This document shows positions 51,701 through 59,499 of a DNA stretch of 64,000 nucleotides, one piece after another. This stretch comes from Pohlia nutans (lineage: Eukaryota > Streptophyta > Bryopsida > Bryales > Mniaceae), in the NCBI GenBank assembly GCA_022496805.1, contig CM040085.1, positions 49,877,811-49,941,810 of the forward strand, read 5' to 3'. Position numbers and translations under genes: made by a program. The notes beneath the pieces are model-generated. The model was not told the DNA's origin, did not search any database, and was given only the letters and a program-made list of their open reading frames with translations. The first letter of the stretch is position 1; each line of letters opens with the position of its first letter.

Positions 51701-52806
51701 AAAAGATTGACACGTTTCTTGTTCATATCGGGTTCACAAGGAGCATCGCTGATCACAGCTTGTATTTCATGCAAAAGGGGCAACATGTGGTCATCGTGAT
51801 CATATGTGTGGATGATTTGATCATCCTTGCAAGTTGTATGAGCTCTTTGAAGGCATTGAAGGCAATGCTTGAGAACGAGTACGAGATGAGTGATCTGGGT
51901 GAGTTGCACTTTTGTTTAGGAGTTGAGTTTGTGCGAGATAGAGCAACACGCACCATAACAATGAATCAAAGCAAGTATGTTATGGATGTGCTCAAACGCT
52001 TTGGCATGGAGGATTGCAAACCGGTTGGCACTCCATTGGATGTGAATTCCAAACTCGTGAAACTCACCGATGAGGAGTATGCATTAGAGGCTCAATCTAT
52101 GGTGGATGTGCCATACAAGCAAGCTGTAGGGTCATTGATGTATGCTATGATTGCAACAAGGCCGGACCTTGCGTATCCAATCAGCGTTGTGAGTCAACAC
52201 ATGGCAAGACCGGGTTCAAGTCATTGGGTTGCGGTCAAGAGGATCATGCGGTACTTGAAAGGCACAAGTGATGTGAGGTTGTGTCTTGGAGGTGACAACA
52301 TTGTGTTGAGTGGGTATTGTGATGCGGATTATGCGGGTGATACCAATGATCGTAGATCCACCACGGGGTACATGTTCAAAGTTGGATCGGGGGCCGTTTC
52401 ATGGAATAGCAAGCGCCAACAAACCACGGCCACGTCAACCGTTGAGGCGGAGTACATGGCGACGAGCCACGGTACGAAGGAGGCCATTTGGTTGAGGCAA
52501 CTAATGGCGGATGTGAGATGCACTCAAGAGGAGGCTACAACAATCATGTGTGACAACCAAGGGAGTATGTCATTGGCGAAGAATCCAACGCATCACTCAC
52601 GTACAAAGCACATTGATGTGCAATATCACTTCATTCGAGAGAAGTTAGAGACGAAGGTAATAGAGTTGAAGTATTGTCCAGCGGAGCACATGGTGGCGGA
52701 CGTGCTGACAAAGGCTCTTGCGAGAGATCGATATCAAAGACTAGTGGTGGCATTTGGGCTCCAAGGCTTTGGCTATTCGCAAAGTGGGAGTGTTGAAGTA
52801 GGATGA
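48733..52806 (+). CDS. Copia Gag-Pol polyprotein of element M (1357 aa, altered RT motif)
   Basis: The frame is open throughout, but the reverse transcriptase box reads CVDD in place of YVDD (Tyr1025Cys, TAT to TGT at 51805-51807), and Cys875 is Arg in AIGRKWVF. Other private changes are RVQTAY, ANRSIVEM, EEHVEE, LETKVIEL, CPAEH and RDRYQR. This is the most diverged of the open copies. With the missing 5' LTR it is probably a dead element whose frame has not yet acquired a stop. Confidence 0.9.
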   Translation: MATFEGEGAKVVDKFDGVNFHLWKFKMEMVMAEKELWEIVEGSEEPPSSDAEARVQTAYTRREKKAFAILALNLSDSQLSHIRSCKTPAEAWAKLCNIHEAKSLVNILFLRRKFFTIKMEENDDMLAHINKVKALADQLNGADVNITDGDIVMTLLESLPPSYEYLIVAMESRPISELTLDYVTSRLLHELSRRKENETRGDSAALMAKQSKSGASGSSTDKVCYYCGKKGHLAKFCYKRKREESANNTKVNDAGDEYAFMTSVSSWCDDGDEYAMMASDVSCNGSVIDWIVDSGASSHMAPIRTCFQSYHVISPKNVILGDDTVLQAVGKGSIVVDTEVKGRVKTITIHDVLHVPKLKANLLSVRHLVMKHLRVEFSDQGCFVLSPSREEVAIIHEVNGLYQIKFSKMHAAESATLVQSSSNEDKLALWHRRLGHLNVKSVKALRGMVSGMDLAQSHVAPSSFTCEGCIEGKQQRSPFPVDGATRATKVLEIVHSDVCGPMKTTSMGGCKYFVTFIDDFSRKIWLYPIKAKSECFEKFKEFKALVEKQSEHKIKVFRSDNGGEFMSNQFGELLKKEGIARQTTTPYTPQQNGVAERANRSIVEMARSMLHAQNLGLDLWAEAVVTAVYTRNRCPTSAVQNMTPEQAWSGRPPRVEHMRTFGCIAFAKVPDSQRTKLEAKATKCVFLGYCEGTKAYRLMSLETKKIIRARDVTFCENSKVEDNLDDGPSGRSGDKPAIVDQSSKSPVIDIVDEDEDDEDGGDEEHVEERPLKTKNGEKKAQATAVEDNASSSDRRYPERNRRPLGEWWKNHILPQGEEEHANVALLDAPLTIREALSCDDANKWEQAMQEEYKSLMDNGTWELTPLPKNRNAIGRKWVFRAKRDATGDVVRYKARLVAKGFSQIEGVDFHETFAPVAKFTTIRCILAIGAAMDLEMHQMDVKTAFLNGELDEDIYMVQPEGFVQRGNENLVCKLNKSLYGLKQSPRAWYQKIDTFLVHIGFTRSIADHSLYFMQKGQHVVIVIICVDDLIILASCMSSLKALKAMLENEYEMSDLGELHFCLGVEFVRDRATRTITMNQSKYVMDVLKRFGMEDCKPVGTPLDVNSKLVKLTDEEYALEAQSMVDVPYKQAVGSLMYAMIATRPDLAYPISVVSQHMARPGSSHWVAVKRIMRYLKGTSDVRLCLGGDNIVLSGYCDADYAGDTNDRRSTTGYMFKVGSGAVSWNSKRQQTTATSTVEAEYMATSHGTKEAIWLRQLMADVRCTQEEATTIMCDNQGSMSLAKNPTHHSRTKHIDVQYHFIREKLETKVIELKYCPAEHMVADVLTKALARDRYQRLVVAFGLQGFGYSQSGSVEVG

Positions 52807-53108
52807 TTGCGTGGGCTGAAGTTGCTCATAGCCATGCGCATTAGCTAGAGTAGATGATGCGAATGACCTAGACTAGCAACTAGAGAAGTGGTACTAGTTA
52901 GAGATAATGAGAATTGGGTCTCCCTAGTGATATAGGCTGATCCTAGTGTATTAGGAGTGGAGTATGGGCTGATGTCCCATATGGTTTGCCAAGGGGAGTC
53001 CCTTGGGTGTGCTACTTAAGAGGGGCAGCCCATGAGTAAAGATCATCTCTTTCCTATGCATTCCAAGTGTTTGTGTGAGGCTTTGGCATTGTAATCTAAC
53101 CTTCAATA
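52791..53108 (+). repeat. 3' LTR of element M
   Basis: 318 bp, the most diverged FamI LTR here (GAATGACCTAG, CTCCCTAGTGATATAGG, GTATTAGGAG, CATTGTAATC). It is E-type at AGACTAGCAAC/AGAGATAATG. Confidence 0.93.
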
Positions 53109-53340
53109 ATTCACCCAAAATTTTGAAGAATTTAATGTAAAAGTGGTAAAAAAAAAGTCAACTCATAAAATTGAGCAACCAAAAAATCTCCAAAAATCAC
53201 TACACTTAGAGTATTACATTTCAACCAATCACAAGGAATTTCATCTGTAGATTGTCAATATCTTATTCGTAATTGAATTACAAAATAATTTAGAATTTCA
53301 CGTTTTAAATTTTATACAAAATTATTGGTAATAGCAATCA
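53109..53340 (+). repeat. Diverged direct repeat R1
   Basis: AT-rich sequence whose order of short blocks (ATTCACC.AAAATT, ATCTCCAAA.ATCA.TACA.TTAGAGTATTACATTT, GTCAAT.TCTTATTC.TAATTGAATTACAAAA) recurs at 55848-56062. The copia cluster begins exactly at its left end. Family unknown. Confidence 0.65.
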
Positions 53341-55847
53341 TAGATCCAACCGTATGGATAGAATCTAAAATTCATAACATACAACTTTTATTCATATATC
53401 AAGTTCAAAATATCCCTCTAGGTTGCATTTTATAATCCATCTTTGCAAAACTGCCGAATTTGAAGAGGACTTTAGGCATTTAGGGGTTAAATGGTTGCAG
53501 ATACAATTCCTCCAGACATTTGGCTTACTAGAAAGTTTTTAGTGGTGTGCAGTGCAAGCACACAGACCGAGCGTTAGGGTTGATTCTAGTGTCGCCTCTT
53601 GCTCGTAGCCCGTCGTGGACAGAATGGCTTCACAATCAGGTCTACCATCACCTTCCTGTTTTATTCGTTTTGAGCATCTTATACTTGATGCTGCAGATGA
53701 TCTAATCCGAAGACTCACACTAACTTTGGGTTGATTGTTACAAGCTATGATCAGCCTACTTTACTTTTGCGGAATGACCGGGTTTGCCAACGAGTGGTTA
53801 TTCCAACGTTATTTCAATTTGGTAAGTTTACAACCTGCTGTAATACCACATGTAGTGCAGTAATTTCGTAAATTCTGGTGATGCACATGCTGACAGTAAT
53901 CTTCCACTTTTTCAGGAAGTTCGTGATGCAGCTATTTCAGAAGACAGGGGAGACACCATAACAACAATCCGTTTATTAAGTAGGCTCGACTTTTTGAGGG
54001 AATTAATGTTTGCGATACTTGAGGAAGTCAGGATTTTGTTAAATTTTTTTTTTTTGTAATTTTTGTTTCTTTTATAGTTTATGATTTTTAATTAATTATT
54101 AATTATTAAATTATATCAATATTATTATTAAATTTTTTATAGTTTTAAAAAAAATGTATGTTTTAGAAAATGTTTTGAATTTTTTTTGGTTCTTGGTTGT
54201 TGTTAGTGTTTAGAGTTTTTAGTGCTTTTTGAGTTTTTGCTTTTTTGTTATGTTATTCCATTCTTTATATATTTTTTTTAAGTTTTAATTTATTGGGAAG
54301 TTTGGTATTTAGGTTTGATTTTTTTGTTTTTTTTGTTTCTTTTTATTGTTTAGTTGTTTTAGTGTTTTCTTGTTTGTTTCCGTCCTTATTTATTTATTTA
54401 TTTATTTATCTTTCTTTCTTTTTTATTTTCCTAGTAACTCTTGTGTTCAAGTCAAATAATGTTTATTTTCCTAGGTTCTTTAGGAAAGTTTGGTTTTTAC
54501 CAAATAGATCATTTGAATTAAAAATTTAGTCTTCTCTTCTATATGTATTTCTTCCTTTTATTCTCTCTTTTATTTTCTCCAAACATTTGTTCATTTTCTA
54601 ATTTATTTTGGTATCCTATGTTTTTTGTTTTTTGATTTATTAACAAGGAAATAAATATAGTATTAGAATGTACATAGCATAATACCGCAATGTAGTGAAA
54701 CATGCTTTAGAAAATTGAACACGAATATTATGTTCATTTGGATCCTTTTTTCTAAATAATGTGGGAATGCCATTTGTATTCCATGAATTTTGGGACTATT
54801 ATTTGCGTTAGTGCCATGTATACTGAGTTTATTGTTGTAACCTTTTGTAATTCCATTGCAAAATGGTATTGACTCGCGTTGCTCTATTATGCTATGTATG
54901 TGTAAAAGAATTCAAATTAGAGTTACGAGAAAGAAAAGTACTTTACATTTAACATTCAAACAGTTTTTCTATGAATTCCTAAATGCATATTAATAGGTTT
55001 AGTACGTCGTATGAGAAATATGGTACTCTGAGCTGCTTTACGTAGCAGCAATAGCCATATAGTATAGCAAAGCGTGTATTATTTGGTTGATCGTGCATGG
55101 GTGATTTGGATGACTTTATGTAAAAAATGCAGACTTTATGTAGAAAATGCAGATAACTTTGTATCCATTTTGACTAAACCTTAATACATTGCTTTGTAGT
55201 AAATTAAGTACCAGTGTAACATTTAATGCGTGTGTGACTAGATTTGTATAATTGGAGTAAATTGAAACCTCCAAATTCCCACTTTAACACTTCGTCAATT
55301 TCAGCCCGTAAAACTCATGAGTACCAAAATTATATCCCCCCGCAACTTCAAAAAGGTCATTTTCTGTTCGATGGGCGGCAAGTGCATTGTCATACCCCCA
55401 AGTGCAAAAATTCCTAATTCAATGTTAAGAGGTGAAAATGATGCTCAAAAACAAGAAAAATTGCGGTCCTTTAGGGGTTAAAGTTAGGCTTCTCAAACAT
55501 GTCATAATATAGAGAGGAACAATTGTAGCATCATTTGAAAGAATAATACTCCAAAAACAAGGACAATGTATAGTACCTCAGGCAGTAAGGGGTTAAGAAA
55601 TGATATTTTTAATTAAAAATTTAAGAGCATTTGTTATCAACTTGGATCCACATTTAACCCATAACTGCCTAGGCATCCACCTTTTGGATGATGTACAATT
55701 TTCATTCACGATTTCTCATCCGTCAAGCATTTTTTGCAGTGTGAATTTTTTAATATAGATTTTATAGAAAGTTGGCTTCATGCATATGAGAACTGATTAG
55801 AAAGGGGATGATATGTAATTTTTTATATCTAATTTCATGTTGCAGTG
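53341..55847. other. AT-rich spacer, no gene assigned
   Basis: Mostly low-complexity AT-rich DNA, with poly-T tracts strongest at 54020-54650. An ORF at 54245-54529 is simply T-rich sequence. A possible exon pair at 53624-54050 is listed separately. I see no other gene, RNA or terminus. Confidence 0.6.
53624..54050 (+). pseudogene. Possible spliced gene remnant
   Basis: An ATG at 53624 ([10 protein letters not shown]) opens a short frame. A good donor TTTG|GTAAGT lies at about 53821 and a good acceptor TTTTTCAG at about 53916. The following segment reads EVRDAAISEDRGD...LRELMFAILEEV without stops. The upstream frame contains a stop and the phases across the intron do not join, so this is at best a degraded gene. 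I do not recognise the product. Confidence 0.25.
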
Positions 55848-56062
55848 ATTCACCAAAAATTCTAAAAACGTAGTTCAAATGAATAAAAAGTTCTCTCGAA
55901 AAAGTCGGCTTTATAAAATTAAGCAATCAAAAGATCTCCAAAGATCAGTACAATTAGAGTATTACATTTTAACCCATCACAACAAATTTTCATCTATAAA
56001 TAGTCAATGTCTTATTCATAATTGAATTACAAAAGAATTTTGAATTGTAAGATTCAAATTTT
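55848..56062 (+). repeat. Diverged direct repeat R2
   Basis: Second copy of R1. It ends at the CACTACTAGG terminus of CACTA-1, suggesting that element inserted in this repeat. The bases before the terminus are ...AAATTTT. Confidence 0.65.
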
Positions 56063-56291
56063 CACTACTAGGAGAGGAGTCGAAATATGACTGGGGTTTA
56101 GGACTGAAAACGGGCATAAAGTGACCTGATGACTACTACCAATTTCAATCATCAACCTAGTCATAACGGACAACCTGAATTTCTAAATATACTCTAGTCA
56201 TATCTGCGGGCATACGTTCCCAGTGGCCGTTCCCAGTGGCACGTTCCCAAAAGATTTTTGGGACCTCGATTATGGGCAGCCTGATAAATGC

Positions 56292-56790
56292 GACTGTTTT
56301 TAGTCATATATATGTGACTAGGAATAGTCAGAATAATCTGACTAGATTTAGTCAGAGAATTCAACTCAATGACTAAAATGTCATAATTTAATGATGTCAT
56401 AATATGACTATCATTGGTTGCAGAATATGGTCGTGATGACTAGAATTAGTCATTTTTTCAGTTTACATATTTGTAAAGAATGACTAGGAATAGTCATCAA
56501 CTTAAAACATTCTACTACGGTTTCTGATCACTGGTAGTTATCATTCCCAGATACCTTACTACTTCGTATGACTAGCTGTAGTCAAAACTTTAGATACATT
56601 CAAGTTTACGGCCAACGATATGACTGAATAAAAGCTTTATTTTCGAACAAAATTGCTCAGAAACTGACTATGCATAGTCATTGCTTTCAAACACGTGACT
56701 ACAGCTAATGACTACATATAGTCATTTTGGTTCACATATCATAGTCATGAGATCCAAAAAGTTTAGGAGACTAAGTGACTAAATATAGTC
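56292..56790. repeat. Subterminal palindrome cluster TGACTA-N4-TAGTCA
   Basis: Clear copies at about 56315, 56339, 56437, 56481, 56569, 56666 and 56709, with partial ones at 56292, 56369 and 56776. The two 6-bp arms are always separated by four bases. The copy at 56666-56681 is a perfect palindrome, TGACTATGCATAGTCA. Position and repetition resemble the subterminal repeats bound by TNPA in En/Spm. Confidence 0.8.
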
Positions 56791-56888
56791 CGCTGATAGA
56801 AATCGATGACTACAATCAGCGTCAATGTCTAATATCCATACTATTCTAACCGCATTGAACAGTGCCCTATTTTAGCCAACGCAATTGC

Positions 56889-58189
56889 TCATGGATGCTT
56901 TAAGAATTGGGTGGGCCGCAATATAAAACTATCTACTGCTTGTCCCATCTTCGTGATGGGAGGGTTGTCCAATTCTACGCTAGAATAGAGAAGATAGTCG
57001 TCGTTGTTGCTCTTCTGCACCTCCACGGAAACACACCCTTCTGGAATTGTGACCCCATGCAATCTGGCTCCTTCCAAGTTAATGACCTTCCCAATACCAA
57101 CCACCTGTTCTTCCCCGTCTGCAACACCTATGATTTCCACAACATTGCCTTTGCTAAATTCCGAAGGCGATGAGGCTTCGTCCTTTTGTCCACTTGTCTG
57201 CAATTCCACGAACACTTGTAAATAATGGAATGAGGACTGCCACGAAAACTAAGCATGCAGTTCAAGAAAGAACCAAGTGGGTAGTGCTTCGGCTTTCCTT
57301 ACCTTTGATGTGCTCTTGTCCTGATAAGCCCCCACTTTGTCTTCCTTGCTATCTTTTGCCACGACAGCAGAATTCCTTGATTTCTTCTGTTTCCCACCCT
57401 TTCCCCGTGTCTTCCTCTTTTGAGCAATGGGGGATCCCTTCTCTGTCCTCATCTGCTCCCGCTCAACAGGGGACCCCTTCTCTCTACTCTTGTAAACGCT
57501 GCCGGTACCTTTCTCTGTCCAAGGTATCTTCTGCTCATCCCCGCTGATTTCGAGCTTCTGTACCTCAGTAATCCTCTTCCTCTTCTCACCAGCTGGACAA
57601 TGCTTCGGCGGCGATGGTAAGGCAGTGTTCGCCTCGACTTCCTTCCTTTTGTTGACTTCTTCCATCTGCACATCGTCTCTTCCTTCAGACTCCTGTTTAC
57701 CCCAGTATAAACAACCACAGTCAGTCATGAAAACATGTAGAGTTAAAGGGGACTTCCTGACTAATTCTAGTCAGCAATGTAAAGAACGTGACTAACTTTA
57801 GTCATAAATTCCATAAGCATGACTAGCACTAGTCATTTCGACCCTAAACCCTAAACCCTAAAACCGCCCTCGCAGCTGCTATCGACGGGGCCGCTGTCTT
57901 CGCAGCTATCGATTTCTCCGCGACCTCCGCTGTCACTGACTGCTTCTTCCTTGCTGTCTTCCTCTGCATCAGGTTCCTCCGCTGTAGACGGCGGCGCACT
58001 ATTGAGATCTAACTTCGGTGAGGACTTCGCCGCCTCTGCCTCGGCTTCGGATTCCTCGCTGCCGCTGCTCTCCTGCTCATCATTAGACTCTTCCTCCTTC
58101 GACTCTTCCTCTTGAGACTCTTCTTCATTCGATTCTTCCTCCTTCGACGGCTCGCTTTCCGGCACCGTGGGCTTCTTCAATTTCGCCAT
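56889..58189 (-). CDS. CACTA accessory protein, TNP1/Transposase_23-like (three inferred exons)
   Basis: Likely exons are about 57865-58189 (ATG at 58187-58189), 57303-57692 and 56889-57197. The second intron has clear sites (TCAAAG|GTAAGG and TTGCAG|ACAAG) and joins in phase; exon 2 has a clear acceptor (AAACAG|GAGTC); the first donor is unclear. The N terminus (MAKLKKPTVPES) leads into a Glu/Ser/Asp-rich acidic tract. The middle exon is Lys-rich with a nuclear-signal-like KRKTRGKGGKQKK. The last exon (VVGIGKVINLEG...LHGVTIPEG...ITKMGQAVDSFILRP) has the layout of Transposase_23, the TNP1/En/Spm DNA-binding partner domain. That call is by pattern and moderate. The palindromes lie in the first intron and flanks, not in the exons. 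Confidence 0.5.
57758..57835. repeat. Palindrome cluster in intron 1 of the TNP1-like gene
   Basis: Three TGACTA-N4-TAGTCA copies at 57758-57773, 57789-57804 and 57820-57835, spaced exactly 31 bp start to start. Confidence 0.8.
57842..57862 (+). repeat. Three telomere-type CCCTAAA units
   Basis: Exact triplicate CCCTAAA (TTTAGGG on the other strand), the usual plant telomere unit, at the end of exon 1 of the TNP1-like gene. It is too short to be a telomere. Confidence 0.85.
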
Positions 58190-58361
58190 GGCAACAGAGC
58201 TTCCAAGTGCGACGACGAGATGCAAGTGAATTTCGAGCAGTGGTCTCCATTTTTCAAATTCCAGCAAGTATAAGGTCAGAAGTACAACAATCCTATGCAA
58301 TGATGATTGAAGAGGTTGGCTGAGGGAGTGGGGAAGTAGAGTGAAAGTGAAATTCAAACCA

Positions 58362-58371
58362 CTTAGGGTTT
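58362..58371 (-). promoter_or_regulatory. Telo-box-like element upstream of the TNP1-like gene
   Basis: AAACCCTAAG on the minus strand, about 175 bp upstream of the proposed ATG. AAACCCTAA boxes are common in plant promoters of growth-related genes. A role here is inferred from position only. Confidence 0.35.
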
Positions 58372-58454
58372 TGTAATCAATGGGTGGCGGCTGCGTTTAG
58401 GGTGCAGAATTATCGCCGCCGCAGTGCTATTAATAGTTCATTGTTATCCATCGA

Positions 58455-58501
58455 TGACTAGGTTTAGTCACCCAATCTGCTTCGTTGACTATTTGTAGTC
58501 A
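58455..58501. repeat. Palindrome pair between TNP1-like gene and formin exons
   Basis: TGACTA-N4-TAGTCA at 58455-58470 and 58486-58501, again spaced 31 bp. A decayed half copy follows at about 58517. Confidence 0.78.
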
Positions 58502-58564
58502 AGAGTTCTACATCCATGACTAGATGTACGCACGTCATTAACAATGTTGAAATAGTGATAGAGT

Positions 58565-59123
58565 GAGTATATTTAGCTCTTCTTTAAATGATGCCCTATA
58601 AAGCAACGCGTCAAGGCGCTCAAACGCACTAGGAATCAGAAGTATTTCTAGAATGAAGCGATCTGCTGGACCCAACAAAGCTTAGTCGCCCTTATACTCT
58701 TGAAACTTGGACACTTCTTCCTCTGTCGGTGACATCTTTATTAAAAGCTGTAAGGTCTCCTGGTTCAGACCCTCGCCTGCAAATTAAGAACTAGTGCAGT
58801 ATTTCTCACTCTTCGTGAATTCGCCATCCACAACTCGCAAAGAGTTCATGTCCAATTGTATTGATCGTATTGTACAAAACCTAATTTAGATGAGGGCATC
58901 ACCAAAACAAGAGAGGAACATTGCATGCATTCGTTGAAATGCAAAGAACAATTCGGGCTTTCAGATCATTTCCAATAGAAGATACAACATGAGTTGGGCT
59001 TTCCCCGGATCGAGAATCTCATTCTTCTCGGATGTAGGTGTAGAGGGAGCAAATCTCATGGGGCCACTGGGAGTGACTCGTGACGACACACCAAACAAAT
59101 TCTCGATGATTTCTTCATCCAGC
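58565..59123 (-). pseudogene. Captured formin FH2 domain fragment (two exons)
   Basis: Exon a (58973-59123) follows an acceptor TTGTTGCAG and reads LDEEIIENLFG...EILDPGKAQL, matching the FH2 stretch with the LFG and LDPKKAQN motifs. Exon b (58565-58776) follows an acceptor AATTTGCAG and reads EGLNQETLQLLIKMSPTEEE...QEYKGD, stop, then ALLGPADRFILEILLIP...ALLYRASF, matching the next FH2 segment. An in-frame TAA (58682-58684) sits where formins have Leu. The NVT...V.DAL segment expected between the exons is not found. Formins nucleate and elongate actin filaments; this piece has only part of FH2 and no FH1, so it should be inactive. It lies between palindromes of CACTA-1, as expected for a captured gene. 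Confidence 0.72.
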
Positions 59124-59171
59124 CTGCAACAATTGAGTATTAATCAGACTTGCTAACAATTATTTCTACAA

Positions 59172-59218
59172 TGACTATTCGTAGTCACTTGTTCGTGGTA
59201 GATGACTAGTATTGGTCA
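59172..59218. repeat. Palindrome pair right of the formin exons
   Basis: TGACTA-N4-TAGTCA at 59172-59187 and TGACTA-N4-TGGTCA at 59203-59218, once more 31 bp apart. These are the last copies before CACTA-2. Confidence 0.78.
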
Positions 59219-59359
59219 GACGTGCGACTTCAATGACTGCATTGCCTTCGTTGACAGTAAGCACTTAATGAACTGCAGTGAGAATGGCTCATTCTACATT
59301 GTTTTTGAATTGCATGTAATGTAGCAGTTTGGACTAAAAATTGTGGTTATTCTGTGTAG

Positions 59360-59478
59360 GTGGATCACGGAATTGCTAATGGATCCGACATCCCGAGTGG
59401 ATCTTCTGCAATTGCAACTGTGGGACATCGAAGAGAAAGAAGCAGACAGACAAGGTCCAACAAGTTACCCTTGCCCAT
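59360..59478 (+). pseudogene. Possible exon cut off by CACTA-2
   Basis: 119 bp open segment (VDHGIANGSD...GHRRERSRQTRSNKLPLP) between an acceptor TCTGTGTAG and a donor CCCAT|GTAAG. It lies on the opposite strand to the TNP1-like gene. The donor is only nine bases before the CACTA-2 terminus. The basic Arg-rich run could belong to a CACTA protein; I do not recognise it. Confidence 0.28.
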
Positions 59479-59499
59479 GTAAGAAATCACTATAAAAAA

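Larger units (their letters stand above)
48610..53108 (+). mobile_element. Copia retrotransposon M, 5'-truncated
   Basis: FamI element lacking its own 5' LTR, PBS and most of its leader. It starts at TTAGAAGCACGTACG in the leader, has an open polyprotein and a 3' LTR at 52791-53108. This is the right edge of the copia cluster: beyond 53108 the sequence becomes AT-rich (ATTCACCC...). Confidence 0.9.
56063..59487 (-). mobile_element. CACTA-1: En/Spm-type DNA transposon, left portion
   Basis: Begins CACTACTAGGAGAGGAG at 56063, the form typical of CACTA terminal repeats. It is followed by dense palindromes TGACTA-N4-TAGTCA, a TNP1-like gene and formin exons, all on the minus strand. The palindromes continue to 59218 and CACTA-2 starts at 59488, so CACTA-1 is probably split by CACTA-2 and its right terminus lies outside the window. 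No matching right terminus is seen here, so the right limit is provisional. Confidence 0.6.

Noticed and set aside
1..53108. Whole cluster as an artefact of collapsed or misjoined repeats
   Set aside because: Four insertions have perfect target duplications that restore the host frames, and copies carry distinct private variants. Individual junctions without target duplications (J, L, F left LTR) remain open to this doubt.
54245..54529. 94-codon ORF rich in Phe, Leu and Ser
   Set aside because: It is the translation of a T-rich low-complexity tract. The apparent membrane character follows from composition.
56292..56790. CRISPR-like array
   Set aside because: The repeats are short palindromes at irregular distances in this cluster, without uniform spacers or cas genes, in plant DNA.
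57842..57862. Telomere or chromosome end
   Set aside because: Only three CCCTAAA units, within a transposon gene region; too short and internal.
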